A stretch of 64,000 bases of DNA. Origin: Megascapheus bottae. Lineage: Eukaryota > Chordata > Mammalia > Rodentia > Geomyidae. The notes below the pieces were generated by a model that saw only the letters and a list, made by a program, of their open reading frames with translations, made no database searches and was not told where the DNA came from. The position numbers and the translations under genes are program-made. The stretch covers positions 52,022,358 through 52,086,357 of the forward strand of contig JANJXV010000004.1 of assembly GCA_024803745.1 (NCBI GenBank). Reading direction: 5' to 3'. Shown here in pieces: positions 46,189 to 58,476 of this stretch; the stretch's first letter is position 1; each line of letters begins with the position of its first letter.

Positions 46189-46859
46189 AATAGACATAGA
46201 GAAAGGCTTGTACCAATAGAAATCTCTTGCAGGCATCAAGAATTTTTTTTGCAGGCATCAAGTGTTGAGTCCTATCGCACTGGAGAAGTAAGCCATGAAG
46301 AATGAACTTGAGCATTCAACCTAATTCACTCAAAAGCACACAACAGGTGAGGTGCAGGCTGGATACCACTTGCCACCCCTACATCCTTATCTCACACTCC
46401 TGCTTCAGGCCTCTAGAGAGATTGGGAAGGATACACAATGTTGTTTTGTTCTAAAATACAGTTGTAAAAGGGAGAAGGTCTTAACTAACTTTCAAGTTAT
46501 ACCTGTGATGGTCGTTATTCACATATTGACAGAGTTTTAGAGGCTCAGCACTTCTAGTTTCTGAAAGAAAAACTGATACATAAAGTGCCAAGGACATTCA
46601 TTTGTCTCATTCCTAAAACTTTGAAAACATATGAAAAATAGGGAAAAAATCTGCTTCATTGTTATTTAAAACAAACAGGAAAGTTGTTTTCTACTTCTGA
46701 AGATGACTCAAATTCCACGAACACTGTGATCATTCTATTTCAATCAGGAAAATTTCACTTGTTATACAGCACTTGGCTGGCAGCCATGAATGACTGGAAA
46801 TGCCCTTACTTAAGGATTATGGTGAATTTTGTTTCCATTGAGAGTATAGCATGTCAGAA
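46189..46859. other. Unannotated DNA
   Basis: Contains a short direct repeat 'gcaggcatcaag' at 46230-46241 and 46251-46262. Nothing else recognised. Confidence 0.4.
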
Positions 46860-46963
46860 CCACTTCCGGCTTTTATTCTATGCATGTGGTACCAAGGAAT
46901 TGAACATTTGTCTTTCTGCATGCTAGGCAAGCACTCAACCAATAGGCCAAACTCACGGCCCTA
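46860..46963 (-). mobile_element. ID-like SINE, left-half fragment, minus strand
   Basis: 'ccacttccggcttttattct', 'gtggtaccaaggaattgaac', 'gcatgctaggcaagcactca', 'aggccaaactcacggccct'. The tail-side half is missing. Confidence 0.88.
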
Positions 46964-47761
46964 CCGTTTTGTAATTTTATTGAGGCTAAACTGAAAATTC
47001 CTATAAAGTCTTACATACTCTCTTCTATAAAATGCTTAGTAGTTTTGAAACATGTACTTTTTTCCTGCTACTGAATTGGATAAAATATCCTGAAACGACT
47101 CCTGATATAACACATCTAGACATGAAAGAGAATAAAGCACCCTTTTAAGTGTGCACCTAAGGTTAAGCAAAATGATATTTGAAAAAAAAAACTAGATTTC
47201 CACAAGTGAAGAGAGAAATGAAAACCAAAGCAGGAAAATTATACTGATATGTAAGTTGAAGTGGTGAAAAACATAGACCTTAGAACTCATAACAGATTTT
47301 ACATGAAACTGAATTCAGATGACATCCTCATGCACTTCTCATGAAATCAGTACTTTGAGGTGCTATAAGATGTATGAGAGAATAAATCTTAAGAGTTTGT
47401 TTCATCATGAGTTCAAGTACTGGAGGAAACTTATTTGTGTTGGGGAAAATAGGGAAGGTATGGTTTAGGCAAAAGGAAGTCTTCATCATGCTCAGCTTAC
47501 CATCTTAGGGCTTTGCCTTCAAATATGTAACACATGGGACATCAGGCTTTTAAATGGGCTATCTTTTGAGATGTTCACATGAATGCTAGCTTTCAGCTTT
47601 GGACATACATATTATATATGCATATATATATTCACACACAAATATGTACATATAGATATACATAACTATGTATATTGCTACTTTTTTATAGAAAACTGTA
47701 ATGAAATGGAAGTTCAAGAGGAACAATAGGGCAGCATGTGGCTTTAAAACTAAGCAGAGTC
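46964..47761. other. Unannotated DNA
   Basis: An imperfect TA/CA-rich stretch lies at 47605-47670. No gene recognised. Confidence 0.4.
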
Positions 47762-48000
47762 AAGTACTTGTAGCTCATATCTGTAATCCTAGCTACTCAG
47801 TACTCAGGATGCTGTGATCTGAAAATCAAGCTTCAATTCCAGCCCAGGCAGGAAAGTCTCTGAGACTCTTATCTCCAATGACAAAGCTAGAAGTGGAGCA
47901 GTGGCTTAAGTGGTAGAACACTAGCCTTGAGTGAAAAAGCTAAGGACAGGGTTGAAGCCTCAAGTTCAAGACTCAATACTGTTACAAGAGCAAAACAAAA
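47762..48000 (+). mobile_element. B1-like/Geo composite SINE
   Basis: 'acttgtagctcatatctgta', 'gagactcttatctccaatga', 'agcagtggcttaagtggtag' and a short duplication 'actcagtactcag' inside the B1-like half. Confidence 0.85.
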
Positions 48001-49353
48001 ACATAACTAAGCAGTCTGTATAGAGATTTAACTCTGAAGTCTGACCTTAATAGTCTAATAGCTTAATCTGCCTAACAGGTATTGTACATTCTGCATCATA
48101 TTTGCTGATGGTTCTATTTCCAAAGATGCCTACTTTAAAGGATTATTCCATGTCTCTTGGGAGTGGTTTAATCAGGATGCATTTTCTTTTTAAGGAAGAT
48201 GGTTAAGTATGTGTTCTACCTTTTGAATTCTTTAACATTTCAGAATTTATTTTCTGAGTTCATGTTTTTATCTTTAAAATAATACCTGAGGAGCTAGCCT
48301 TTATTTTGTAAGTGTAACAACTCTCTATGTGGTAGAATCCCGGAGGTTTTATGATGAGCGCAGCATAAGTCGAGGTCCATTTAACAAATATGATCTCACG
48401 CGCTGTCAGCATATGTGTACTCACTGTAATTAAAATGCAATAACAAGAAATGCATGGCAAATGAGTTTTAAACCTCAACCGACATATGAAATAACTTTTC
48501 CCTTGCAGGGTCAATTGAACCACATTTCTCACTTATTTTGCTCTTTGTCTTCATATAGATCTGTAATAGTGAGGGAAAAAATTCCCTTCCTCATTACTAA
48601 GCAACACTGTAATAAATTAATTCCATTGCTTAGGCTAAGTACTTTTAAATATTACTATTTCAATGGCAAGCCCTTTTTCATTTATTATACTGGAGATTAT
48701 CTTCAGTCACTTTATGGAAACCAAATTCCTAATAATATCACATGCAAGCAAATTGGGGCTAAACCAATCATGGCTGGTCAATTCTTAAATTAATATTCTT
48801 GAACAATGAGGATAATATCTGAAATGCTACAGCATGTTCTCTCAACATGGGAACTTGTTTCATAATCATAAAAACTATCATATGAAAAATAGAGAATATA
48901 AGAAACCAAATATTTAGCATCCAAATTATAGCTAGAACTTAGCATTTTTATTTGATTAAAGCTGGCATTTGTTCAACTAAAACATTTGGATATAAGTAGA
49001 TTTTCCTTAATTTTATTCCTGTTTACATGAGATGTACAAATACTCCCTTATTCGTAAACATCTGTTCATGTAGTCCACTGTCTAGAATCAATTCAATTGG
49101 ATGTGTTTAGAAGATGTTCTTGTTTTTTTTTTAAACAGTGAACATAGGCTTTCACTTATACAACTGGAATTTTCTATGATTTTTGTCATTCAAGGAGTCG
49201 GATGATTTGAATAAGATGAGAAGTTAAATTAAATGAATATTCACAATATTTAATGTCATTTTGTAATCACTTAGGCACTCACATCTACTTCAGATTTTAA
49301 AATACCTGTACTAATAAATAACTTCTGTGGCTTCACTTTATTGATAAATTCAG
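48001..49353. other. Unannotated AT-rich DNA
   Basis: Frames at 48260-48532 (minus) and 48461-48793 (plus) have no domain. Not called. Confidence 0.4.
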
Positions 49354-49850
49354 AGTTCCTTATTTAACATAGGCTCAATGGTTTCCCTCATTTGTAATAA
49401 CTGGTACAAATCTTGGACTCCTTTAGCAGAGGAATACACTTGCTCAATATCTAGATACCTAAGGCCATATAAAATGAGGCTAAATGAAAGGACCTCCTGG
49501 ATATGGAAACAAGAGCTTTATCTTGAGTGATTGTTGTTCTTAATGTACTATGTTATTTCTCATCTCTTTGTTGTCCCTTGGTTATTCTCATATTGTTACA
49601 GTATCTTATCTTGCAATCTGGTATAATATATATATGTTTATTTGTTTATTTGAAATAGGAAAAGGAAGGGGGTAAAACAAGATGAGGGGAGGGTTTGTGG
49701 GAGGGAAATGGGGATAAAAACATGAGAAGGGGTATCAATGTGTTTGAAGTAATGCTCCTTCTGCCAGGTGAATGTAACTGTAACTCCTATTAATTACAAT
49801 AAAAATATATGAAAAAAGAAAGAGAAAATAAGAAAGAAGTTTGTTATTTA
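49354..49850 (+). mobile_element. 5'-truncated L1 with candidate target duplication
   Basis: 49367-49500 matches the ORF2 C-terminus ('cataggctcaatggtttccc', 'gaggctaaatgaaaggacct'). 49500-49810 is the 3' UTR and tail. Flanks 'agttccttattta' (49354-49366) and 'agtttgttattta' (49838-49850) match at 11 of 13 bases. Coding remnant is broken. Confidence 0.87.
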
Positions 49851-50179
49851 GCTACTGAAGGACTATAACAGGCACTAGGACATCATATTTGCCTCCATGT
49901 GCTAGTTAAAAGATTTTACAAATTTTCCCATATTCAAAATACCATATACTGGGTAGGCACAACCAAATCAGATGTTGTTTTTGTCCAAAATTGTTTATTA
50001 AAATTCATAAAAATAAATTTTAATTAATTTACAAATGCCTAATATTTTGAGCTAGGTTCTGTCTAATCCAAATTAATTAATTTGCAAAAAAGTAGGATAG
50101 CCCTTTCCATTGAGACACTTGTGAGCTCACCCTGGAGAAACACATAGAAAAGGGAGCATTCGATTCAAAAGTAGTTTTG

Positions 50180-50335
50180 CAATTTAACTCATGCATGGAT
50201 TTTGGTGGGAAGGAGGAAAGTGGGAGAATAATGAAAGGGGTGAATCAATCAATATGCATTGTACTCATAAACTGTTAAAGTAAAACAACTTTTATAGCCC
50301 AACATAATAAAAATTATATAAATAAAAGTAGAAGA
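50180..50335 (+). mobile_element. Old L1 3'-end fragment, candidate
   Basis: 'gggagaataatgaaaggggt' then 'tgtactcataaact' and 'aacataataaaaatt' follow the layout of an older L1 3' end. Divergent. Confidence 0.35.
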
Positions 50336-50499
50336 AAAATCTAAAAAATACCCATCTATTGATACCTCATAATTGATTGTGAATTCATTTTTAAATAAAT
50401 GTGCCTTAAAATAAAATATTTGGAATTCCATAGATAAAAACCACCTTTTATAGGTGCTATGGATTTCTCACCTTCTGTTCCTTGATTCTCCATTTCTTT

Positions 50500-50843
50500 C
50501 TACAAAAGAGACCTGGGACAAAGTTGAGATTTCTTTGAAGCAAGAACAAGAAGGATTTGCATTCCCTGCAAACTCCCTAGTTGAAAGCCCCAGCCCCAGT
50601 GTGATGGTGTTTGGGGATGGGCCTTGGAAAATAGTTATGTTCTGATCCAGTTATGAGTGTTGGGTCCTTCACACAGGAAAATACACTAGAAAGCTTGCTT
50701 TCTCCCTCTCCAAAGATGACCTATTTTCCTAAGAACAGAATGCACACCAGAGTTCAATTATTCTGTCATTCTAAGAACTTAGTCTTGGATTTCCTGCTTC
50801 TAGAACTATTAATATAAATGTATATACTTATACATGTTTATAA

Positions 50844-50901
<58 letters not shown>

Positions 50902-50960
50902 TTTAAGCTTTAGAGTCTGTGGTATTTTCTTAATGCAGATGTTCCCCAAATTCACTAAGA
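50500..50960 (+). mobile_element. MLT1-like (MaLR) LTR relic split by a (TG)n repeat
   Basis: 'gttgaaagccccagccccag', 'tgtgatggtgtttggggatg', and, after the TG repeat, 'gtttaagctttagagtctgt' and 'ggtattttcttaatgcagat' follow the order of an ancient mammalian MLT1-type LTR. The TG array sits before the 'gtttaag' block. No internal region seen. Confidence 0.6.
50848..50899 (+). repeat. (TG)26 microsatellite
   Basis: Uninterrupted TG units following a TATATA run. Confidence 0.97.
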
Positions 50961-51279
50961 TGCCAAAAAAGTAAAAACAAATCCTTTAGAAGTTGTTATA
51001 GTATTAGATTGGATTCTACATTTGTACAAATGCTACATATGTGCAAATAACTGTTCACCTCTCATCAGCTCTAGCATGCAATAAGTGAAATGAATCCCAC
51101 ACTTTTGGGATCTCTATAAGAAACATTCTCATAAGCTCAGGCACAGAGATGAGCAGAAGTATTTCCTTTTGGTAGAAAAATATGATACATATATAGTATG
51201 TGTATAATACTGTAATATGAGTGAATATTGGGAGAGACTTCTTGGCCTAAATTATTTAGCTTAAATTTCTTTATTTATT

Positions 51280-51610
51280 TTATTGCTGCATATTCATAAT
51301 TTTCCACAAATGTAGTATCTTAAAGCAACACTTTTTTATCATTTATATGTGTCAAAAGAATGGGTATTATGTATTTGAGCCCTGGACTTAAGTTACACAA
51401 GGATGCAATCAGATGTCAGATGGCCTTTATTCTCCTGTGGAGACTGGGTAGGAAGAAAATTCACTTCCATTGTTGTTCAGCCTATTAGTAGAATTTGTTT
51501 CCTCTAGCTGAAAGACTAGTAGTATCCTCTTCTTGCTGGTCACCAACTAGAAGATCTCCCACCTTCTGTAGGCCCTACCTTTTTGCAAAAACCATTCCTA
51601 TTCTCACAGG
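51280..51610 (-). mobile_element. MLT1-like (MaLR) LTR relic, minus strand, candidate
   Basis: 'ttccacaaatgtagtatctt' and 'aaagcaacacttttttatc' resemble the complement of the end of an MLT1-type LTR. Downstream 'ctcttcttgctggtcacc' fits loosely. Confidence 0.4.
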
Positions 51611-51939
51611 GTGCTGTTGTTTCTTGCTTGGCATGCTTTCCTCAAATAGCTGATCAGCACTCGATCAAGACAAAAAGAAACTGAACTTTTATTTATAACA
51701 AGCCTTCCAGCAAAACAGTGGCCTAGGTGTGAAACAATCTATAACCATGGAAGTAAGTCTAAGAGAAAAAGGAATGTTCTACCTGATATGATTTGATTTA
51801 AGAAACAAGCCAACTCCTACTTTACATTTTTTTCATTTTGATAATAATCAGATAATTCCAGAAGATCTAAAAGTATACTATATGTGGGAATGTAAGAGGA
51901 GGCACAGAAACAGAGGGATAAAGGAGAACAAATGCAGCA

Positions 51940-52130
51940 TGACACTTAGCTCAGTGGATACTAGGTGGAAAATGAGCTATACAATTTCTCAATGATTATG
52001 GGAGGGAATATCTGGAACAGAGCAAGGGAGGGGTGACATTGTCCAAAAAGAAATGTACTCTTTACCTGACTTACGTAACTGTAGCCCCTTTGGACAGCAT
52101 CTTTATAATAACAATAAAAACTTAAAAGAA
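51940..52130 (+). mobile_element. Old L1 3'-end fragment
   Basis: 'gaggggtgacattgtccaaa', 'aatgtactctttacctgact', 'gtaactgtagcccctttgga' and 'aataacaataaaaactt' form an L1-type 3' end of an older subfamily. Confidence 0.55.
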
Positions 52131-52311
52131 AATCATTTCACAGAAAGAAAAACATACTGTATGTCTTGAGAATATATGAGGTAGGTTAGAATCCCTTTTA
52201 GAAGGCTTTTTTTGAGTGCTGTGTTTAGATAGTTGGTGTTTTAGCAGGGAAGTTAAAAGGCAGTGTAATAATGATGATAAGAAAAGAGGGTAGAATGAAA
52301 ACAAAGTGCAC

Positions 52312-52522
52312 ATGTGTGCACTGTTAGTTCATACCTATAAGCCTAACTATTCAGGAGGCAAGAAGAATGGTGATTTGAAGCCATCCTAGACAGGGAATTA
52401 CATGAGACTCTATCTCCAATGAACTAAGAAAAAAGCGAAGTAAAACTTGCCTTGAGCAAGAAAGCTCAGGGATAGCATCCAATCCTTGATGTCAAATCAA
52501 GCTTCAGGGCTGGCATAAACAT
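52312..52522 (+). mobile_element. B1-like/Geo composite SINE, degraded
   Basis: 'tgttagttcatacctataag', 'gagactctatctccaatgaa', 'cttgccttgagcaagaaagc', 'gcttcagggctggcataaac'. Confidence 0.75.
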
Positions 52523-52555
52523 GCACTCATGCATGCTAGCACCCGCAGGTTGAGT

Positions 52556-52556
<1 letters not shown>

Positions 52557-52604
<48 letters not shown>
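52557..52604 (+). repeat. (CA)24 microsatellite
   Basis: Uninterrupted CA units. Confidence 0.97.
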
Positions 52605-52605
<1 letters not shown>

Positions 52606-53609
52606 CCGTGGGTTCATTTGTGAGACAACTATAATAATATATAAGGAGGTGATGAAGAAACGTGTACTTTCCAGTGGTAACAGAGAAGATAAAGTAAGGT
52701 TAAACAAATAAGAGTGAAAAAAAAAAAAGAAAGAAGTCAAAAATAACCCGGAGAAGCAAGAACCAGAAAATATATGTAAGAAGAGTTTAAACTGTGTCTA
52801 AAAGACTAATAATCAACTTTTTAAAAGTACAATTCAGTAATGAAAGGGGGAAATTCTAATTCAAATCATGTACATTTTAAAAGGCATATTAATAGTCACA
52901 GTACATTTAAACCTGAACGAATAAAGTAAAAATGAGAAGAGCAAGAAAAATGAAATATGCCTCACATACCTCAAAGAGAAAGAAGAAGATTGTTTGATAT
53001 TAAAGATTTTCAGCATTTTTCCTTTTTAATAGAATAGAATTCATAGGCTACAGACAAAGATATATTAGTGATCAGAAGTTAAGTATTCTTGTGTTTCACA
53101 AACGTGAATAGAAATGTATTAAATCATGACATTTATCTCTACTCACATCTTTGATAACATAGATCTATTTTTAATCCTGAATAATTTAAAAAATTTCTCT
53201 ACATTAAATATTTAACCCATTCAAAATTATCTTGTCCTAAATATATCAATTAAATACATATATTATATGCAAGATCACTTTTATTAAACCTAATTAAATA
53301 TTGAACTAAATTTAATAATTAAACTGGATTTCATATTAGATCAATTTAATATACAGTACAAAAAGTTCAGTTTGTGAAAAAATGGAGAGACACAGAAATA
53401 AATACTAGATAGATTCGGAAAGGAAATGAATTTAGTTAATTCATTATCCAACAATAATCTAGGGTTGTTTTTCTGGGTCATGCACATGCACATGTGTGTG
53501 TCTATGTGTACAGTCATGTGTTTGGGTCAATATGTACTAAAAAAAATTCTGTCATGAAAAACAGATGCAAATTCTGTAGATATCTAAGTATTTGGGTTTG
53601 TACACTTCT
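52605..53609. other. Unannotated very AT-rich DNA
   Basis: No gene or repeat recognised. Confidence 0.4.
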
Positions 53610-53770
53610 TTTTATTAATTGTATTTTATTGTCAGGATAATGTATACAGGGGTTACAGTTGTATTCATCAGGTAATGGTTATATTATTTCTCAAACCTTG
53701 ATACCTCTCCCTATGATTTTCTCCCATTTTTTCCTCCTCCCACCCTCTCCCAATCATCTTGGGTTTGCAC
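53610..53770 (-). mobile_element. L1 3' UTR fragment, minus strand
   Basis: 'attgtcaggataatgtatac', 'aggggttacagttgtattca', 'ttgatacctctccctatgat', 'ctcccaatcatcttgggttt'. Confidence 0.85.
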
Positions 53771-54298
53771 ATTTCTTAAGTAACACTGGAGTATGTATTT
53801 TCCTTCAAAAAATAGAGTCCAATAGGACCAAATAAACTAAATCTCCCCTTAAGACCCTTAATGATAGTCATTATCCATTGAACAATTTCTGAACATGTGA
53901 TTCATGTCACTGACTTTCCAAACAGATTCATTCATTGAAATTTATGTTTATGGAACACATAATCAAGTTGGGCACCAGCCCTGGTGCTGAGAATATAAAC
54001 ATGAGCAAGTCACAAAAAAAGTCCTGGCTTTCATCATCTTACATTTAATGTAGGGGAACAAACATATGAATGCATGTACCACTTGATAACACCCAGCCAT
54101 GAAAGAAAATAACACAAGACAGGGAAGGTAGAAATTGATAAGGAAGTATTTTAATTCAAGGAGATGAATTTTATATACTTCTTACCTGTCTGGAAATGTC
54201 TCAATTCATTTTCCACCCTGTATAACTAATATAGGATAGTGCAACAAATAAAACGTATATAGAAAGACATCATTTCATGTATCTCTTGGCAAATGAAT
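53771..54298. other. Unannotated DNA
   Basis: Nothing recognised. Confidence 0.4.
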
Positions 54299-54380
54299 GT
54301 TTTTATTATTATTATTATTATTATATTTAAATAGTTATACAGAAGGGCTTCAGTTCAACAAAAGTGTTTCTTTTATTTAG
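54299..54380 (-). mobile_element. Old L1 3'-end fragment with (TTA)7
   Basis: (TTA)n at 54303-54324 is followed by 'tttaaatagttatacagaag' and 'ggcttcagttcaac', resembling 2490-2515. Confidence 0.45.
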
Positions 54381-55711
54381 ACTGGTGAGAACAGTGTTAT
54401 CTAGGAAGGTGCTATTATTTGGGGATAAAGAGAGGACAGTAAGTCTCTTCTGACCTAGAATAAAAGTTACTCAGGACTGCAGACAAACAAGGAACTCTGT
54501 CTAAGTAGCAGCCTCCGCCTTTGGCCAAAGAGCATCAGTAGTGTCCCCAAGGAGAAGATAAAACCTGAAAAATCAGTAGCTTTAAAGATCACAGGCATTC
54601 CACAAAAATCCCCAAATCCTAAATTCTCATACAAATAGCAACTTAGGAATAAGTTCTTATACACAGAATGATGAAATTCAAAGAATAATTGTTTGCACAT
54701 CAAATTTAAATCAAGGCTATACTCCAATTTCTGTTATAAGGGATTAATTCTCTCTTTTGTTTAACTGCAGGTAAACTAGGCCCTGTAGTCTCTGACCTTT
54801 CTAAAAAGCAAGAGTCCAATTTTCTGCCTTTGTAAGGAGGAAACATCAAACATGAGGGAAACTTCTTTGATGTCTGAAAAGCTTACAGGGCCTTGGAATG
54901 CGCATGCTGAACATTCATTCTCACTCGCCCTGCACTACCTCAGAAGAAAAAAGTGTAGGAAATAGCACTGAATTCATACAAAGAACAAGGTACATGCTAG
55001 AATATATATCTGGGGCCAAAGCTCTGACATAAAGCTCTTTTTCATAATATACATTGCAGTTAATATGCTGATATTTTTCTCATTATCTATGACACTTTGG
55101 CTGCTGGTGAGTCAATTTATATGTATAAACATTATTGAGTTTTATAACATTTTTCTGAAGCCATTACAGCTTTTGAAAGAAAGAAAACCAGTACAATTTA
55201 GCATTAAAGGGATAAAGTTGGAGTGACTCAATATTTTGCATATCTTCTTTCCTCTACCTCACCATCACAGCTCAGTCAACACATACTCCCTCTCTATCTC
55301 AAGAAATAGGCAAAATAGTTGGAATCAAATCTATCTCCTGTGAAGTTTGCCTTCCCAGGACATGTCTCTTGCGACTGCTCTGACATTTTATCTAGAAACT
55401 ATCCTGATCCTATCTTTTGGGAGGCTATGATTTTTTGCCCCTAACTACAATAGTGAGAAACAGAATTTATTCCAGCCAAATGGATATCATTTTCCTTGTT
55501 AACTTATGGCCATCACTGATTTTAAGTTCCTTGAAACCTCAGAACATACTTTTCTGCATGCCTGCCACAATCTAAAGCATGACTGCATTTAGGTAACACC
55601 AAACTTGAATTCAAATGTACTAGACTGAAACAAACAGCTAACATGCTTTAAATCTCAGCTATTTATACACCAGAGATGATTGCAGCCAAATGCCTCTCAC
55701 TAGAACTGGGA

Positions 55712-55714
<3 letters not shown>
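54381..55714. other. Unannotated DNA
   Basis: An 86-codon minus-strand frame at 54467-54727 has no domain I recognise. Confidence 0.4.

Positions 55715-55760
<46 letters not shown>
55715..55760. repeat. (AT)23 microsatellite
   Basis: Perfect alternating AT, self-complementary. Confidence 0.97.
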
Positions 55761-55762
<2 letters not shown>

Positions 55763-56689
55763 CTAGAGAATATGGTATATCTCAAGTCTAAATACATTTT
55801 ATATGTGGCTATATAACTTGTCTTTTCTTTTATTTAATTTTCATTGATTTTGTCAAAAGGAAAGAAATGCAAAACTATGTTGTACATTTATACATATAAT
55901 GTGTATACTTAAAAACCTTATGCATTTTTCTACTATATTGTCTTAAGTTTTGCTTATAAGAGAATAAGGTAATTTAAGTTACATTTGGATGATTCTCTAG
56001 CATAATAATTCCTTGTATCATATCCTTTCACAAATTATAAAATGAAATGGGATTTTAATCAGAACTAAATTACAGGGTTTGTGATCATCATCGTGTACAT
56101 AATTTTAGAGGAGGGCAACCTTGGGTCCTTTTCATAAATTGTATGCTCCTAAATTCTAAAAGGAAAGAATATTATCTATACTAAAACACCAAGAAAAGAA
56201 TATTTACTTATGCAACTTTGGAGTTGAAGTAATTGCTTCTCCTTTGAGGTTTGAAAAGAAATATTAGTATGTTTATCTTAATATTTCCATAATATAAAAG
56301 TCATATTTAATGATGATTAATTATTTTAACTCCAAAATACTTTTGTTGACAGAAGTGAGATATTTTAATTTGCTATTGTTTGATTTTAATGCGAGTTACT
56401 ATGGGAGAAGACAAGTAATTTGAACACACATGTTTACCACAGCTGGTCTTTCTTAATTTTCCAAACATTATTCTTCAAGGAAAACAAAGCTTGGATTAGA
56501 TGAATGAGTCAAAATTTCTCTTAAAAAAGGAAGAAAAAATATTTTTTAGTAATATACATTGGACAGAGGTAGAATGTTGATTCAGTATTTAAATATGCTT
56601 AAAATCATTTACTAGACTATTTAAAAGCAACCCTTTGAAATATTTTTCTTCTTGTATATATTTACTACTATTTATGTTAGGTTTTTTAA
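55761..56689. other. Unannotated AT-rich DNA
   Basis: Nothing recognised. Confidence 0.4.
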
Positions 56690-56800
56690 AATATTTTTTA
56701 TTGTATTTAATAAAAGGGTTACATGATATTTGCCAGATAGAAGGTGCATTAATTCACATACATTGATACCCTTCCACATGTCTTGGTTATAGGTTTTATC
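56690..56800 (-). mobile_element. L1 3' end fragment, minus strand
   Basis: 'attttttattgtatttaata', 'gggttacatgatatttgcca', 'aaggtgcattaattcacata', 'ttgatacccttccacatgtc'. Confidence 0.75.
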
Positions 56801-57074
56801 ATCCCTTTTCTTATGATAAATATTCAGGCAAGACTCAGGATAACATCTTCTGAATAGACAATTGCATATCTAAATCCCAGAGACAAATAAAAGAGAAAGT
56901 CATAATTTTCCTACCACCACAAAAATGGTGGAAAGGAAAAATATGAGGTATTTTTAAATTCACAAAATTATTCTTCTTTAGTGAGATATTGGATCATAGA
57001 TTTCAAAACTTCCCTTAAGCAAGCTTATGTATTCACTCATTTTGTTATATGACTTCCTGGTTTTCTCATTAAAT

Positions 57075-57076
<2 letters not shown>

Positions 57077-57118
<42 letters not shown>
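57077..57118 (+). repeat. (GT)21 microsatellite
   Basis: Uninterrupted GT units. Confidence 0.97.
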
Positions 57119-57120
<2 letters not shown>

Positions 57121-57182
57121 TCGTATGTATACTTAGTGATTTACACTTTGACTTATTCCAAACCTGAGTTTGGTACTCCAGT

Positions 57183-57309
57183 TAACCACCAAAAGTCCTG
57201 AAAGTGGAGCTGTGGCTCAAGTGGTAGAGTGCTAGCCTTGAGCAAACTGAATTCAGGGACAGAACCCAGACCCTGAGATCAAGCTTCAGGACTCATACCA
57301 AAAAAAAAG
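57183..57309 (+). mobile_element. SINE right-half (Geo module) fragment
   Basis: Starts at 'aaccaccaaaagtcctgaaa', the join region of the B1-like composite, then 'ggagctgtggctcaagtggt' and 'gatcaagcttcaggactcat' with poly-A. The left half is missing. Confidence 0.85.
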
Positions 57310-57370
57310 TATTGGTTTTGAAACACCTAGGATTTCAAATTAGTAAAATAATGTAAGGGAATCCAATTTT

Positions 57371-57558
57371 CTTTTGCAAATCCTGGGGCTTGAATTAAGG
57401 TCCTGAACACTGTCCTTGCAGTTTCTCAGTACTAGCACTCTTCTATTTGAGCCACAACAACACTTCAGGCTTTTTCTATGCCTGTGGTATCAAGGAACCA
57501 AACCCAGGGTTCTGTAAAAGGTAGGAACTCAACCACTAGGCCACGCTCATTGCCCCTC
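57371..57558 (-). mobile_element. Dimeric ID-like SINE, minus strand
   Basis: 'gcaaatcctggggcttgaat', 'gtgccacaaca'-like core, 'ctatgcctgtggtatcaagg', 'ctcaaccactaggccacgct'. Moderately diverged. Confidence 0.85.
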
Positions 57559-57909
57559 CAATCATTTTAATCATTATTTTTTATTCTTGCATGCATAACA
57601 TTCATAACAACTTGAATATAAAATAAAGGCTCATCTTATGAATGCCTTTATGATATCAACTACAAAACTCTGACTGGGCATCATATCCTAGCCTCTATAA
57701 TTGCAATTTTGTGTTTTTTTGGAGAATGTCTTTTAAAATAGGGATGCTTTCTCAGAAATTGTACAATCTACAAAACTATACCTTTCCCTTCCCTCACCAT
57801 TTTATCATCTCCCAGTACGAAACTACAAAGCATTTCCATCACTGAGAGAAGCAGGCACACTGAACACTATTTAGAAAATTTATACTTTCTGCTTTTTTTC
57901 GTCTTTATA
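57559..57909. other. Unannotated DNA
   Basis: Nothing recognised. Confidence 0.4.
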
Positions 57910-58252
57910 CTTTTTGTTTTTGTCAGTCATGGGGCTTATACTCTGGGCTGGTTGGTTGTCTCTGAGCTCTTCAGCTCAAGGCTATTATCCTACACCCTGA
58001 GCCACAGGGCCACTTCCAGTTTTCTAGTGGTTAATTGGAATTAAGAGTCTAACTGACTTTAACGTGAGAAGGGGTATCAATATATGAGAAATAATGAACC
58101 TTTTATCTGGTGAATATAACTGTATACCCATCTATACATTACAATAAAAAGTCTCATTGACTTTATTGCTTGGACTGGCTTTGAACCCAAATCCTCAGAT
58201 TTCAGGTTCCTGAGTAGCTAGGATTACTGGCTTGAGCCATTGCACCTGGCTA
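57910..58252 (-). mobile_element. B1-like/Geo composite SINE, minus strand, split by an L1 tail
   Basis: Right module at 57910-58061 ('gtcagtcatggggcttatac', 'tcttcagctcaaggctatta', 'ggttaattggaattaagagt'). The B1-like module is at 58150-58252 ('ggactggctttgaaccc', 'gagtagctaggattactggc'). Confidence 0.88.
58046..58165 (+). mobile_element. Very short (88-bp) L1 insertion with target duplication
   Basis: 58062-58149 is only the last part of an L1 3' UTR ('gtgagaaggggtatcaatat', 'catctatacattacaataaa'). Flanks 58046-58061 and 58150-58165 (agtct-aactgactttaa versus agtct-cattgacttta type) are near-identical copies of SINE sequence. It has no coding potential. Confidence 0.85.
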
Positions 58253-58476
58253 GTTTCATTGTTTTATAAAGCATTATACATGTTTTTCAGCAGTCCATCC
58301 CATTACTTCATGTTTTACTTGCAATAGTTTAATTATATCAATGTATATTAATTGGGCCTTTTACATATCATTCTTAGATGACATACTTACAAACTACTTA
58401 AAATTTAATCTAGTTAGATTCTAGAAATGGAATACCATAGTGTTACCCTACACGAGTTAAGGATGCAAAGTTAACT

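Noticed and set aside
46230..46262. Short direct repeat 'gcaggcatcaag'
   Set aside because: Only two 12-base copies 21 bp apart with no element between them, likely a local slippage event.
46019..46315. Arg-Glu repeat frames
   Set aside because: They are produced by the CT/CA microsatellite. The same applies to 62436-62705, 7479-7793, 52504-52740 and 59699-60055.
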